From assembly GCA_037039685.1 (NCBI GenBank), contig JAWNGF010000003.1, positions 2,728,001 to 2,792,000 of the forward strand: DNA of 64,000 bases, in the 5' to 3' direction. The notes beneath the pieces are model-generated. The model saw nothing but the letters and a program-made list of their open reading frames with translations. It had not been told where the DNA came from and ran no database searches. The translations under genes were made by a program, and so were the position numbers. This document shows positions 11,501 to 20,848 of the stretch, one piece after another. Numbering within the stretch: the stretch's first letter is position 1; the number at the start of each line of letters is the position of its first letter. This DNA is from Ceratobasidium sp. AG-K. Its lineage: Eukaryota > Basidiomycota > Agaricomycetes > Cantharellales > Ceratobasidiaceae.

Positions 11501-12444
11501 AAGAGGACGACCTTGTCTGGCTTTACGGACAAAACATAAAGACAAACCGTCCTAACAAGAAACTTGACAACAAGAAATATGGTCCTTTCAAGATCAAAAA
11601 AATCATATCAAGTCACGCCTACAAATTGGAGCTTCCAAAAACCATGAGAATACACCCTGTGTTCCACAGCGATCTTCTTAGTCCATACAAAAAAGACGAA
11701 AACTTTCACAGAAACCAACCCCGACCGCCGCCAATCACAACAAAAGAAGGAGAGGAAGAATACGAAGTGGAGAAGATTGTGGACTGGAAGGAAAAAAAGG
11801 ACGGGTTGTTCTACAGGGTTAGATGGAAGGGTTATGATGAAAAAGAAGACACAGAACAACGGGCAGAGGATTTCGGTCACCTCAAGGTAATAATGAGGAA
11901 GTTCTTGAAGGATTTCCCAAACACCCCAACACCGTCAAACTACAAAACGACAAGTATTAAAGGAAGGGCGGAACGGGACGACAACACAACTTGCAAAACT
12001 TGCTCACTTTCCAACTCGCTCTACACACTTAAAGCCCTAAATCTCTTTTGCACACTATGCCCGCCGTCACCCGTGCCACCATTGCCAGCAACCTTGTCCG
12101 AGTTCTTGACAGGCCAGCCTTCCAGACGGCCCGCATCCTTGACTCGGGAGCAGCCCTCTATGTCTTCAAAAGATCCCAGCAGAGTCCAGGGCGGCTCCAA
12201 TTCCGTGCCTCCGACGACATCCTGCACTCCGACCTGTGAGAGTTTGAATGGGTTGGCAAAAAATGGCCAACACGCATGCAGCTCCAGCGAAAGGACATCT
12301 ACGTATGCCGAGGATGCGCAGCCTTCCAAGTGTCCGAGGCCGTGTTGCTATCCATGCACAAGCTCGGGGTGGTTGAATGGGGACAAGAAGGAGCCTACAG
12401 CAGCAAATGGGTTCCAGGATACGAAGGTTGCCCTCCCACTCTGA
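8551..12444 (+). pseudogene. pol: Gypsy-B1 Pol: protease, RT, RNase H, integrase, chromodomain
   Basis: One frame, -1 to gag, with TGA at 10324 and 11212 and TAA at 11497. Protease LIDSGAS near 8690. RT keeps YIDD at 9613-9624, but the usual RT box-A sequence is altered to QHFGPIN. RNase H has DASG, but the TDH motif reads TNH (10267), a CpG to CpA loss of a catalytic Asp. Integrase has HHCC, VVDRFSRMAHF and TVSDRGTTF. Then a GPF-type module and a chromodomain with the EYEVEKIVD and RVRWKGY motifs. Chromodomains tether integration to marked histones in this clade. The frame stays open about 390 nt into the extra ORF, so the true end of Pol is uncertain. Confidence 0.93.
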
Positions 12445-12821
12445 GGCCTCAATGGAGCGACGCATGGGACAAGAACTTCGAGGCAGACTTGGCAGATTGG
12501 AGGATGGAGCGGGGACGCTACCAGAGGGAGAAGTTCGAATGGAAGCCATTCTGGTGGCAGGAGAAGGATGCAGACTTGTCGGAATGGAAGGAGGTCGAGC
12601 CGGACGTACGACAATGGGACAAGGACCATGTGGAGGAGCAGGAGAGGGTCATGGACTGGTCCAAGGCGGACTGGACGGACGAGAAGACCTGGGAGAAGTG
12701 GGAGGATCACTGCGATGAACCAGGTAATACTGTGTTCAACCCCATCGACCTCACGGAGGAAAAGGAGGACAAGCTCGACTCCCTGGTTGAAAAGGTCAAC
12801 AAGGACTGCTGGGTGCAGTAG
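12057..12821 (+). pseudogene. Extra ORF (ORF3) of Gypsy-B1, after pol
   Basis: ATG 12057 (MPAVTRATI) to TAG at 12819-12821, 255 codons, one internal TGA at 12237-12239, -1 frame relative to pol. Not recognised. The product would be Trp and acid rich. It contains CRGCAAF (a Cys pair), a WGQEG motif and a C-terminal NPIDLTEEKED, which resembles a SUMO-interacting motif. Gypsy-B2 carries the same protein at 57081-57844 with strong amino-acid conservation (for example VGKKWPT and CAAFQVSE), so it was probably coding. No signal peptide or membrane segment was seen, so it is not env-like. Confidence 0.7.
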
Positions 12822-12853
12822 ATCGGCCCTTTTGGGTTCCCCTCATGGACCTT

Positions 12854-12866
12854 AAGGGGGGAGTAA
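12854..12866 (+). other. Gypsy-B1 polypurine tract
   Basis: AAGGGGGGAGTAA directly precedes the 3' LTR at 12867. Gypsy-B2 has the comparable GGGGGGAGTAA before 57886. It primes plus-strand synthesis in the family. Confidence 0.8.
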
Positions 12867-13354
12867 TGTTGTGAGCCATGCTCTTGCCATCGGACTTGCC
12901 TACGTCTCATCCTCTCTCGTTGCTTGTACTTGTTTGTGCTTGTCTTTGTGTTTGCTCTTTGTTTGCCTTTCCCCTTGTTTTTCCTGCCGCGTTGCCACCT
13001 TCTTGTGGTTATGTGTTACACTGTGTAACGCGGCTGTGCTTTGTACGAGTCATGTCTGTTCATACAGCATGACTCACATGGACACTCCTGACTGGTAGAC
13101 TGTATGACTCATGTGGCTGCGCCTTGTATGACTCGGCCACTCTGTGAATATATATAGAGGACCAACAAGCCTGGTAACCCCAGCTTGTTTTGTCTCGTCT
13201 TTACATCCCTTTTGAGTGACACTTAGAACCACCCCTACCCTCAAGAACCTACAGACGCTTAAGTGTGTTGCGGTTCAAGAGGTTCCTTAGGTCTTAGTGC
13301 CGTCCACTCTCCATCGCGGCTTGTCTCATAGCCACCAAGAAGAAGCTTACAACA
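12867..13354 (+). repeat. Gypsy-B1 3' LTR
   Basis: 488 bp, seven substitutions from the 5' copy and no indels. All seven are at CpG dinucleotides in one copy and TpG or CpA in the other. Confidence 0.97.
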
Positions 13355-13359
13355 CTAGA

Positions 13360-14926
13360 CTCCATTCTGGTTATTGTTGACACACTCACAAAAATGGCAC
13401 ACTTCATTCCCTGTACCAAGAAGATCACATCCCCCAAGTTAGCAGAATTGTTCATGGAACACTGTTGGAAACTGCATGGTACCCCGGAAACAGTCGTGTC
13501 ATATCGAGGCCCCACCTTTGCATCAAGGTTCATGAGAGAACTCTATCAGGCCTTGAAAATTAGACCCAGACTCTCTACCGCTTATCACCCTGAGACGGAT
13601 GGCCAGACGGAACAAATCAACCAAATGGTAGAGGCCTTTCTGCGGACCTACGTATCTTTTAGACAGCATGATTGGGCTTCCTTGCTTCCCTTTGCCGAAT
13701 TTGCGTATAACAATTCCTTCCACTCTAGCATCGGCATGACCCCTTTCTTCACCAACTTGGCTTGTCACCCCTCCATTGGTGGCACACCATTAGAAGACAG
13801 TTCAGTTCCAGAAGCCTCGGCTCACGCCCAGCGCATCCATGACAACCTGGAAGAAGCCAAAGCAAGCCTGACCCTGAGTAAAGAACGGGACAAGGAATAT
13901 GCGGACCAATGGTGTCTAGAGGATCCCTTCATCATTGGGGACAAAGTTTGGCTCAGTCATGATCACATCTCTTTGAATCAACCATCAATCAAACTTTCTC
14001 ACAAGCGTCTGGGCCCTTTCACAATCTTGGAAGCGGTTGGAAGGAATGCGTACAAACTGGAACTTCCACCATCCATGACCATGCATCCGGTAGTCAACGT
14101 ATCCCGCCTTGCCAAGTATGAAGAGGATGAGATTGAGGGACGCGTTATTGAACCACCACCACCCATTGAGACCCCTGAGGGTGAGGAAGAATATGAAGTT
14201 GAACAGATCCTGTCCTCCAAGATAGAAAGAGGAATCCTCAAGTACTACGTCAAGTGGAAGGGCTACATGGCAGAACACAATTCCTGGGAACCGGTGGAGA
14301 ACCTTGGCAATGCATCAGAACTCATTAGCAAGTTCCACAGGGAACATCCAGAAGCCATCAAAGAAGTCCCCAAGGTTACAAGGAAGCGTCGCCATGAGGA
14401 GACAAAGGACAATTCAGCCGCCAAAGAAAAGGAAGAACAGCCCATTCAGCGTTCCAAACGTATTAAAGAAGCGGTGGGAGTCCAAGCTCCCCACCAAAAA
14501 GTTCTTACTTTCCTCTCCTGTGCACTTAACACATCCATCCCTCGTACTCCCACTCCTGCACCATGCCTGCCCCCTGCCAATCCACCAACTTGTTCATGGT
14601 CCACGTCTATGACAACCTCTATACCTGCTCCGCGTCCTTCAAGCAGACGCTCGAATCCACCTGCAATGAGGGCCGTTATTGGCACTCAGGCCTCCAGCAG
14701 GCCTTCTACTTCATTGTCTCTGGCCGCTCTTGGTCAGCTCATGCCCCCCACTCCTTTGTGGGCAAGCCCCTCGTGTGCTGGCGCAACTGGATTGCCCTCA
14801 ACGCACAAGACATCCACAATGCAGTCCGCATCATGGACACCTTGCGCAAGGCCCGTCTTGGCCACCCATTTGAGGTCATCAACCTCACCCAGGACAACGA
14901 ATGTGCCGACCCCATCATCGACTTGA
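13360..14926 (+). pseudogene. pol: Gypsy-A Pol part 2: integrase core, GPY/F-type module, chromodomain
   Basis: Continues the frame broken at 6060 after removal of Gypsy-B1 and one CTAGA. The core has MAHFIPCTKK and TAYHPETDGQTEQIN. The second catalytic Asp is replaced: SDRG reads SYRG (TAT at 13502-13504), a G to T change that is not CpG-related. A GPF module (RLGPFTILEAVGRNAYKLEL) precedes a well-formed chromodomain with EYEVEQIL, YYVKWKGY and SWEPVENL. A basic tail follows. The frame remains open to 14926, overlapping the extra ORF from 14563, so the last 120 codons may not be real. Confidence 0.92.
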
Positions 14927-15060
14927 CGGACAAGGAGGATTGTGGTTTGTGGAAGGGAAATGGGACGGCTGAGGACCCATTTGTGTTGGATGATGGGGCG
15001 GAGTTTGTGCTTGTGGCCCGCAGGCCTTCTGATATGTCTGTTTTGTCTCTTACCGGATAG
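14563..15060 (+). CDS. Extra ORF (ORF3) of Gypsy-A, after pol
   Basis: ATG 14563 to TAG 15060, 165 aa, uninterrupted, -1 relative to pol and overlapping it by 364 nt. Not recognised. The protein is predicted soluble, with a central aromatic-rich region. Two segments resemble SUMO-interacting motifs: VINLTQDNE (residues 105-113) and PIIDLTDKED (117-126). Position and frame match ORF3 of the Gypsy-B copies, though sequence similarity beyond the xIDLT stretch is not obvious. It is the only Gypsy-A frame without a stop. Whether it is expressed is unknown. Confidence 0.55.
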   Translation: MPAPCQSTNLFMVHVYDNLYTCSASFKQTLESTCNEGRYWHSGLQQAFYFIVSGRSWSAHAPHSFVGKPLVCWRNWIALNAQDIHNAVRIMDTLRKARLGHPFEVINLTQDNECADPIIDLTDKEDCGLWKGNGTAEDPFVLDDGAEFVLVARRPSDMSVLSLTG

Positions 15061-15069
15061 GCCCCAACC

Positions 15070-15084
15070 TAGAAGGGGGGGTAG
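15070..15084 (+). other. Gypsy-A 3' polypurine tract
   Basis: TAGAAGGGGGGGTAG immediately precedes the 3' LTR start at 15085. Two exact internal copies lie at 4089 and 5508. Confidence 0.85.
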
Positions 15085-15529
15085 TGTCACGACCTTTTCT
15101 GTATCTCTTTGTTTTGTCCTGTTTGTCTTGTGCTTGGTCTTGTTCTTCTCGCCTTGGCGCATTTAGTTGCCTTTATGTAAGCCATGACCGCGGGACATGC
15201 CCGCCTGGCCTGTTCCCTTGTTCCCTTGGAGTCCATGGACTTATCCTTCTTCCTTTGTGTGTTGTCCTCTTCCCTCGGACTCTTGCTTTTCCTCTTTTTG
15301 TGTTCCTTTGTCGCTTGCTCTCTATTGTACATAGCCACAGTAGATAGTACATATACCAGCGACACAAGTCTTGTCTCCACAAGACTTGTTCTCTTGTCGT
15401 TTTCACATCACCCATCGCGTGACTCACTTAGGCCTTAGTTGCCATCCATTCGACCTTTGCCGTTGTCCCAACCCCCATCCTCACTGCCTGTGGAGTCTCG
15501 GCCTCCAAGGTTTGGTTAGGGTTGTGACA
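15085..15529 (+). repeat. Gypsy-A 3' LTR
   Basis: 445 bp. Eleven substitutions from 1042-1486, nine of them CpG versus TpG/CpA and two C/A transversions. No indels. Followed by the right TCTTG duplication at 15530-15534. Confidence 0.97.
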
Positions 15530-15964
15530 TCTTGGAACCTACAAAAACTTGCCCAATGGGATCCTCAAGCTCTGGGAGCGAGTTCAAGACGAATGGAACG
15601 GGTTTGCACCTGAATATTGTCAGAAATTGATTGAGAGTATGCCAAAGAGGATGGCACTGGTTTTGAAATGGAAAGGAGGTGCTATTCGCTACTGATCGAG
15701 GTTGCCATTTTTCCCGTTACTAAATTGTACAGAGAACCCCTATGATTTGTTTTGCTCATAACTCGACCATTTCCTAACCAAATCATGTCGTTCTTTTTCT
15801 ATCATGTATTTCTCATGCCTCTATACCTTTTACTTAATTTTCTATATTTATTGGATGGCTGGCTCCATCGATATGACACGTATACATTACAAGCGCTGAA
15901 AGTCTGTATAATTTTGTTGCATACTGTACTTCCATCTGTGGGGTTTATAGTTCAAAAGTTCGAT

Positions 15965-17035
15965 CATTTTTTGACACCGTCGTATCACGCACGATTCAAA
16001 CTGTCAAGGGACAAATGCAAAATATCAACCCAAAGGTCAGACTGATGTCCAACCGCTACTACTCACTATATTCGCTAACACGACTGATAGTATTTGCTAT
16101 TAGTTGGAGGATTTGGGCAGAGCGAGTATCTTCGGAGAGAATTATCCAATGCATGTGCAAGCTGTGGATCTCAAGCAACTACAATTGACGCATACACGTG
16201 AGTTGAATGACAATAAGTCTTATCCTGCTTTATTCGACCTTGTGTTTGATATCAGATCCAAGGCGGCAGCCGACGGCTCTGTAATATGGGCAGCCAAACA
16301 TGCCGTGATAGGCAGAGTTACTCGGGTGTCATACGGTATTGGCACTTGGGAGGCGTATGACTCATCCAATCCGGATCACCAAGGCAGGAAAGCCCGTTGT
16401 CCACTTTCCGGACGGCATTACGCTCTCATGCGTTGGTCCTCGATTGTTGAAAAGGCGAACAGAATCATTCTAGTTTGTTCAGCCTGAGAATTGCACTGAC
16501 TATTATTATTTAGGGGACATTGTTAAACTCGCAAAATGCCTGTGAGCGTCAATATAGACAATATGTTGCATCTAGCCAGATGTCCAGTCCCAATATCTAC
16601 GACTTATCTCTGTGGGTATTTCGTGGAGACCCTCAAGACAATCCAGGCTGGATACAAGATAAAGACGGTGCGTGTCCCTTATTTTCGTTCAGCTACCTAT
16701 ATTTGTATTCATCGACTGTGGTAACAGGCAAAACGAACCCCGGATTTGAACGCCACTGCACATTGGAGGTAGACCTGGAAGACCTGAAGGCCATTTCGCG
16801 AGACAGAGAAGGACCGAATGGCTTACACGATTCGGTCAGTTTCGAGTTCTCGATAGCAATCGACGCAGGTGGAACCGAGCTTTGCGCTCGTATACAATGG
16901 GTTGAGGATGTAAGTTGTTTCGGGAGACAGGGTCTTTGAATGACAGTTAGAATGATCACGCTCTCCTAGGGTATCACCAAGAGAGGGCCTGTTACCATTA
17001 TACCCGAGCCAATCAGCATCTATCAGCTTGAGTAA
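15965..17035 (+). pseudogene. HSP70-like protein, 3' exons only (5' part cut off by Tc1-1)
   Basis: Multi-exon C-terminal half of the fungal HSP70-like (actin-fold ATPase) family. Exons: a probable one ending near 16036 (FFDTVVSRTIQTVKGQMQN), 16105-16197 (GGFGQSEYLRREL), 16256-16472 (AAADGSVIWAAKHAVI), 16514-16667 (WVFRGDPQDNPGW), 16728-16909 (PGFERHCTLEVDL), 16970-17035 (KRGPVTIIPE, stop TAA). Phases agree from 16105 onward with no stops. The 41-nt intron at 16473 is unusually short and the first junction does not join cleanly. The nucleotide-binding half is missing because the Tc1-1/gypsy nest lies upstream, so the gene is probably disrupted. Confidence 0.7.
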
Positions 17036-17589
17036 CCGGGTTGGCTTATGGGCTCCTCGTCTCCTAGATCTGGTAAAGCAAGTTCAGCGGATCTCTCAAT
17101 ATGTGTTTTGCTGTGTACTTGTTCTTTTGTGAAATAGTTAGAATATAGGACAGTTGGTTTAACCTCGAGTCTATGCACGTGCCGAATTTTAGATAGTTCT
17201 GTAGCTAGTGAAGGCTATTCTACCATCATAATTCGCGCTGTACTCTGAATATAAAAACCCTCGAGCTACCTGAGGGTGGTCTAGGGAATGCAGATGAAAT
17301 GTGCTTACCCGTGAAGCTGGCCCCATTGAGGCTTTCTGTCCGGAATGGGTATGCGCCCGTCCACTATAATGCTTGGCCGGCTCCCAGAGGTTAATTGATG
17401 AGTGCCGGGCCATGGACTACTTAATAACACAGAGAGAGGTGCTATGATAAACATCATCCCTTGTAAACAGGGATGTGAGCGCTTCCTAATCTAGTAGATC
17501 CGGTTCAGCCGCCGCTCGAAAGAGCTCATAAGCGACAATCTGCTCTCCCGTGCTCGGTTTCTGGGGGAAAATCTTACGAACATAGTGGT
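17036..17589. other. Intergenic, nothing recognised
   Basis: Downstream of the HSP70-like 3' exons. No conserved frame, repeat or RNA gene could be identified by reading both strands. Confidence 0.5.
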
Positions 17590-18150
17590 TTGGCTCTTCC
17601 CGACACGCTTGATGCTCCTTCAAGAAAAGGATTAAAACCGTGCTCGCACCAACCAACCTCGGTGAAGCGGTTGCACCTGGTCATCCGCGGACGATGCACC
17701 CGTAATCTCATCGCTGAGCCCTTGCATGGGCACACATCATTAGGCGGTCCTCCCGTTTCATTTCCCGACCAGACGCAAACTCAATCTAGCGCTTGTGACG
17801 AAATAATTTGCAGCTCGGTTCCTGATTCAGGTGCTCAACCTATGGATTCCGAATATTCACTTGAGAGCTATCTTGATAACACTCAAGCTATCCCTTGCCC
17901 CGACATGGAGAGTGGTATTGATCCTCCTACGGCTAGTCCCGAAACACAGGTCCCAGTCGACGAGCGCATCATTTCCTACCTTTTGGCGTGCAATTGGAAC
18001 TTTCAGACTAACAAAGACGGGTGGGTCATGTCCGATAATTTATTACTTTTCTGGGTGCCTCCGACCTTCGTGACTACGCCCCGCATCCCCGCGATAGAGT
18101 GGTGATAGGTCCTCACGGTTCTCTCCCGACTGACTATAGCAGCACTGCAT
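17590..18150 (+). pseudogene. Possible C-terminal fragment of a WD40/NACHT-type protein
   Basis: An open stretch 17590-18105 contains the segment DGWVMSDNLLLFWVPPTF, which resembles the last WD40 blade seen in many agaricomycete NACHT-WD40 proteins. A second frame continues with RDYAPHPRDRVVIGPHG, suggesting a frameshift. The upstream part is low complexity and unconvincing. Assignment is from pattern memory only. Confidence 0.25.
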
Positions 18151-19462
18151 TGTGAAAGGGGTGGCCAGAGTGCTATCCCTCTCAATAATATCGATAGGCG
18201 TATTGGACATGTATCTTTCGATCGAAGAAATTATGTTCACTCTGCAAAGATCTGCGAGCACAAGGGAAGTCGGAGGAGGAGACTGGGGATTGGGAATGTA
18301 TTGGCTCAGTACAGTAGCAAAGTTGAAAGGATACAAGTGGCGATTTTGCACGCCGTAACGGTACGTTATCGCCACCGTTTGGGTTGAGCTGGAGTGTTGG
18401 GTAAGCAGCCTATTTCATGGAACATTGGGGATAAACGTGCTCGCGGATTGACCGGACTTATAGTGAACTGGCCCAATGGATGGGTGGGAGGGGTCATTGT
18501 GGAGAATTATTGATACATCAGCCAACCCAGCCATTAGTAGGGCAAAGAAACGACTATGAACCCGTCTCCCTCAATGAAACACGGTCTTCTACATAGTGCG
18601 AGGTATGTGTACGACGTCGGAGGGGTGTGAGAGAACCATGGATGAGTTGCAATGGTTGTTTTCCGATTGACGCGTTGTTCGGTCAGCGAAATTAGATGAC
18701 CAAGCGGCGAAGAGCTCAGTGATCCTCATGAATTTGCAATACTTCTCCAGCTTCCCTAAGAGCTCGACGAGAACCGGACAGCTCCGACCCCTGAGATGCT
18801 ATTCACGATACCCTCAAGGAGGACCTTGCAAGTGCTCACCGGCTCTGAATTTCTTTCGATGTCCACCAGCAAACCTCGGGTACCTTGAGTCTCTCGTGTT
18901 CTTACTTTTCGAGCGCGACTTCTCGTTTTCTGTGGCCTCATCGCTGAACGAACGTAACAACGAATAAGTTTGGTTAAGATTTGTTGATTTGGGAACAACG
19001 GTGGATTTTTGAATGAGATGGAACTTGAATTGTTGTGGTGCAAGCGATTCCTAGCATCGAGGAGACGGAGGCAATGTTGGGCGAGTTGAGCTAAGCCCGG
19101 GAACTCGTGGTATGTGTCTCATTGAGCATCTTTGAGAGCAACTCAAGTCACCAAATAAGTACATTAATACTCTTATTGATTGACTTATTGGATATTATAA
19201 TCAAAGGTGGTCGATGTGTGATGGGAGCTACCCCCGAGGGCCGCAGACTCCGGGAGAGTGGAATCGCGATTCTCTGGCAAGAAACGAGCCGGCTCCCAAA
19301 TCTCAAGCGGGACAAGAATTTCTGGCTTCGTCATGGCGTAGGTTACTGCAACGAATCTGGGAATGGAATATTTACTTATACGGTTGCTTCGGCCGTTAGT
19401 GGTGCGACGCCTTTGTTCAGAGTCTTCGGCGCTGGGTGGCGGGTCACCTTGGTGCTTACGTT
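18151..19462. other. Intergenic, no recognisable gene
   Basis: About 1.3 kb with short frames on both strands, none with family motifs or consistent splice structure. Confidence 0.45.
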
Positions 19463-20848
19463 ATGGTCACAGACTCTTTGTGGCTACCACCACACCGTCA
19501 GCTACAGCCTCAAGGCTTTGGGGGCACCTCTTCGGTGTTTCATCCACCCACCACGAACTCTTTTTCAGACGAAGAATGGCACGGCCCAACGAAGATTATA
19601 CTCGGTATTGATATCGGAACGACGCACAGCGCTGTATCGTTCGCGCACTTGTACGAAAGTTTGTTCTCATAGCCGTCGTTAGGAGCATCTGAGTACATCA
19701 GGCTGACACGAACCATGACTAGGTGGATCCCAGCGAGTTCAACATGTGATTGATTGGCCTGGACAACCGAATCATACATCGGATAACAAGATCCCTACTG
19801 CGATGTACTATGACCATGAAAACAAAGTGAGCAGTATGACTTAAATTAACTTATTGAGTACAATAACTTATTTTTCCCAGACAATTTGCTTTGGAGCCGA
19901 TGTATTCAAGCTAGAGAACGTAGACCGCGCCGAAGACGAGGGTTGGTCACTGGCCAAGCACTTCAAGTTACATCTACATCCGCCGTCAATGCAGCGGAAG
20001 CGGAAGCTTCAGATTGACCGTGAGCGCACAACGATGCAAACCTTAATCGAACTCACTTATTTCTTGTAGCTCTTCCGCTTGATGTCTCGTTGGCCAAAAT
20101 TTATAAGATTTCTTACGGTTCTTACTTCAACATACTCAAACCTACTTCGAAGGTTCTATGGTCAACGGAAAGGACGACTGGGGAAAGTATAGTATGAATA
20201 TGTTGATTGTACTAACGCATCCCAATGGCTGATCCTCCCGAGAGTAACAATTTCTCAGGAAGGCTTTGTACGATGCGGCGCCAAACTACCGGAGTTGTCA
20301 AGTTGCTTTTGTACCTGAGGGGGAGGCATCAGTGCACTTTTCCATGTTTCATATTAGCATGGGAGCAAATCTTCGCGTGCGTGTTAACTAAAGCAGAGTA
20401 TTCAGTTTCTGACGAAGTATTCCCATGTATAGCCAGATACTACTTTGATCGTGTGCGATGCTGAGGGGGTCGACAGTTGACACCACCGCATATTACGTTG
20501 CAGACCTCCCCGATACTCTAGATAAGGGAATGCAAGGCCTCAGCTTGTGAGTTTAGGCTTTCGGGGTTTCATCGACAACTGGATAATCATTGCTTGCAGG
20601 TACGCGGACAGGCGGTGTATTCGTCGATCTCGAGTGCGTAAAGTACATAACTAAGCTCTTATCCACAACTGGATCTGAGGAAGAAGCAATCAAATAGCTC
20701 TTATCTGCGGAAGTGAGAGACTTTGAAACCAATGCAAAAAAGGAGTTTACTTCTCCCGATGCGTCATACAGTATCAATTTCCACGACAACTCCTTGAAGA
20801 ACGCAGAGCCGCAAATTAAGCGTGGTAAAATGAAGCCAGAAGGGTGAG
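19463..20848 (+). pseudogene. HSP70-like protein, decayed 5' half
   Basis: N-terminal ATPase half of the HSP70-like family. Exon 1 ends at 19658 with the phosphate-binding loop ILGIDIGTTHSAVSFAHL. Intron 19659-19722. Exon 2 is 19723-19826 (RVQHVIDWPGQ, KIPTAMYY). Intron 19827-19880. Exon 3 from 19881 has GWSLAKHFKLHLHP. Later segments (VAFVPEGEASVHF, TVDTTAYYVADLPDTL, EVRDFETNAKKEF) are recognisable, but TGG to TGA and CAA to TAA stops near 20230 and an extra G near 20467 break the frame, and another stop lies near 20696. No C-terminal exons were found downstream. The 3' half at 16-17 kb lies in the same orientation upstream, so the locus once held at least two copies. Confidence 0.75.

Larger units (their letters stand above)
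6061..13354 (+). mobile_element. Ty3/gypsy chromovirus Gypsy-B1, full length, nested in Gypsy-A
   Basis: 7,294 bp with two 488-bp LTRs (6061-6548, 12867-13354) that begin TGTTGT and end ACAACA. Flanked by CTAGA on both sides. Contains self-priming PBS, gag, pol with chromodomain, an extra ORF and a polypurine tract. The two LTRs differ at 7 positions, every one a CpG versus TpG/CpA difference. Five in-frame stops make it inactive. Gypsy-B2 and B3 near the right end are close relatives. Confidence 0.96.
1042..15529 (+). mobile_element. Ty3/gypsy chromovirus Gypsy-A, complete but mutated and hosting Gypsy-B1
   Basis: Two 445-bp LTRs (1042-1486 and 15085-15529) start TGTCAC and end GTGACA. The 5-bp target duplication TCTTG is exact at 1037-1041 and 15530-15534. 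Order inside is PBS, gag, pol (protease, RT, RNase H, integrase, chromodomain), extra ORF, polypurine tract. Gypsy-B1 (6061-13354 plus duplication CTAGA) splits the integrase. The LTRs differ at 11 positions (2.5 percent) against 7 of 488 for Gypsy-B1, which agrees with Gypsy-A being the older insertion. Several stops and lost catalytic residues show it is dead. Confidence 0.96.
183..15695 (+). pseudogene. Tc1-like transposase, broken by a stop and by Gypsy-A
   Basis: The frame runs in three blocks, 183-482, 483-1041 and 15535-15695, with a TGA stop at 480-482. The N-terminal part resembles a helix-turn-helix DNA-binding region. The catalytic DDE/D domain is visible as VLWSDKTKI (first Asp), FQQDNASTH (second Asp) and SPDLNPIENLW (third acidic residue). 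Gypsy-A entered just after the AELKRRL motif. The last 53 or so codons, including YCQKLIESMPKRM, resume in frame at 15535 and end at a TGA. The stop and the insertion make this copy inactive as it stands. Tc1-2 near 62 kb encodes a related C-terminus. Confidence 0.88.
33..15928 (+). mobile_element. Tc1/mariner DNA transposon Tc1-1, split by a nested retrotransposon
   Basis: This Tc1/mariner-type element carries a DDE transposase frame. CAGTATG at 33-39 and the inverted CATACTG at 15920-15926 (followed by TA) are the candidate termini. They are short and degenerate, so the ends are tentative. Removing the 14,488-bp Gypsy-A element and one copy of its 5-bp duplication leaves about 1.4 kb, a normal size for the family. 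The element appears to lie in an HSP70-like gene whose 3' exons follow from about 15965. Only 32 bases lie upstream, so the left flank cannot be checked. Confidence 0.7.

Noticed and set aside
14563..15060. Reading ORF3 as an envelope gene
   Set aside because: No signal peptide, transmembrane segment or glycoprotein pattern is visible; the predicted product is soluble.
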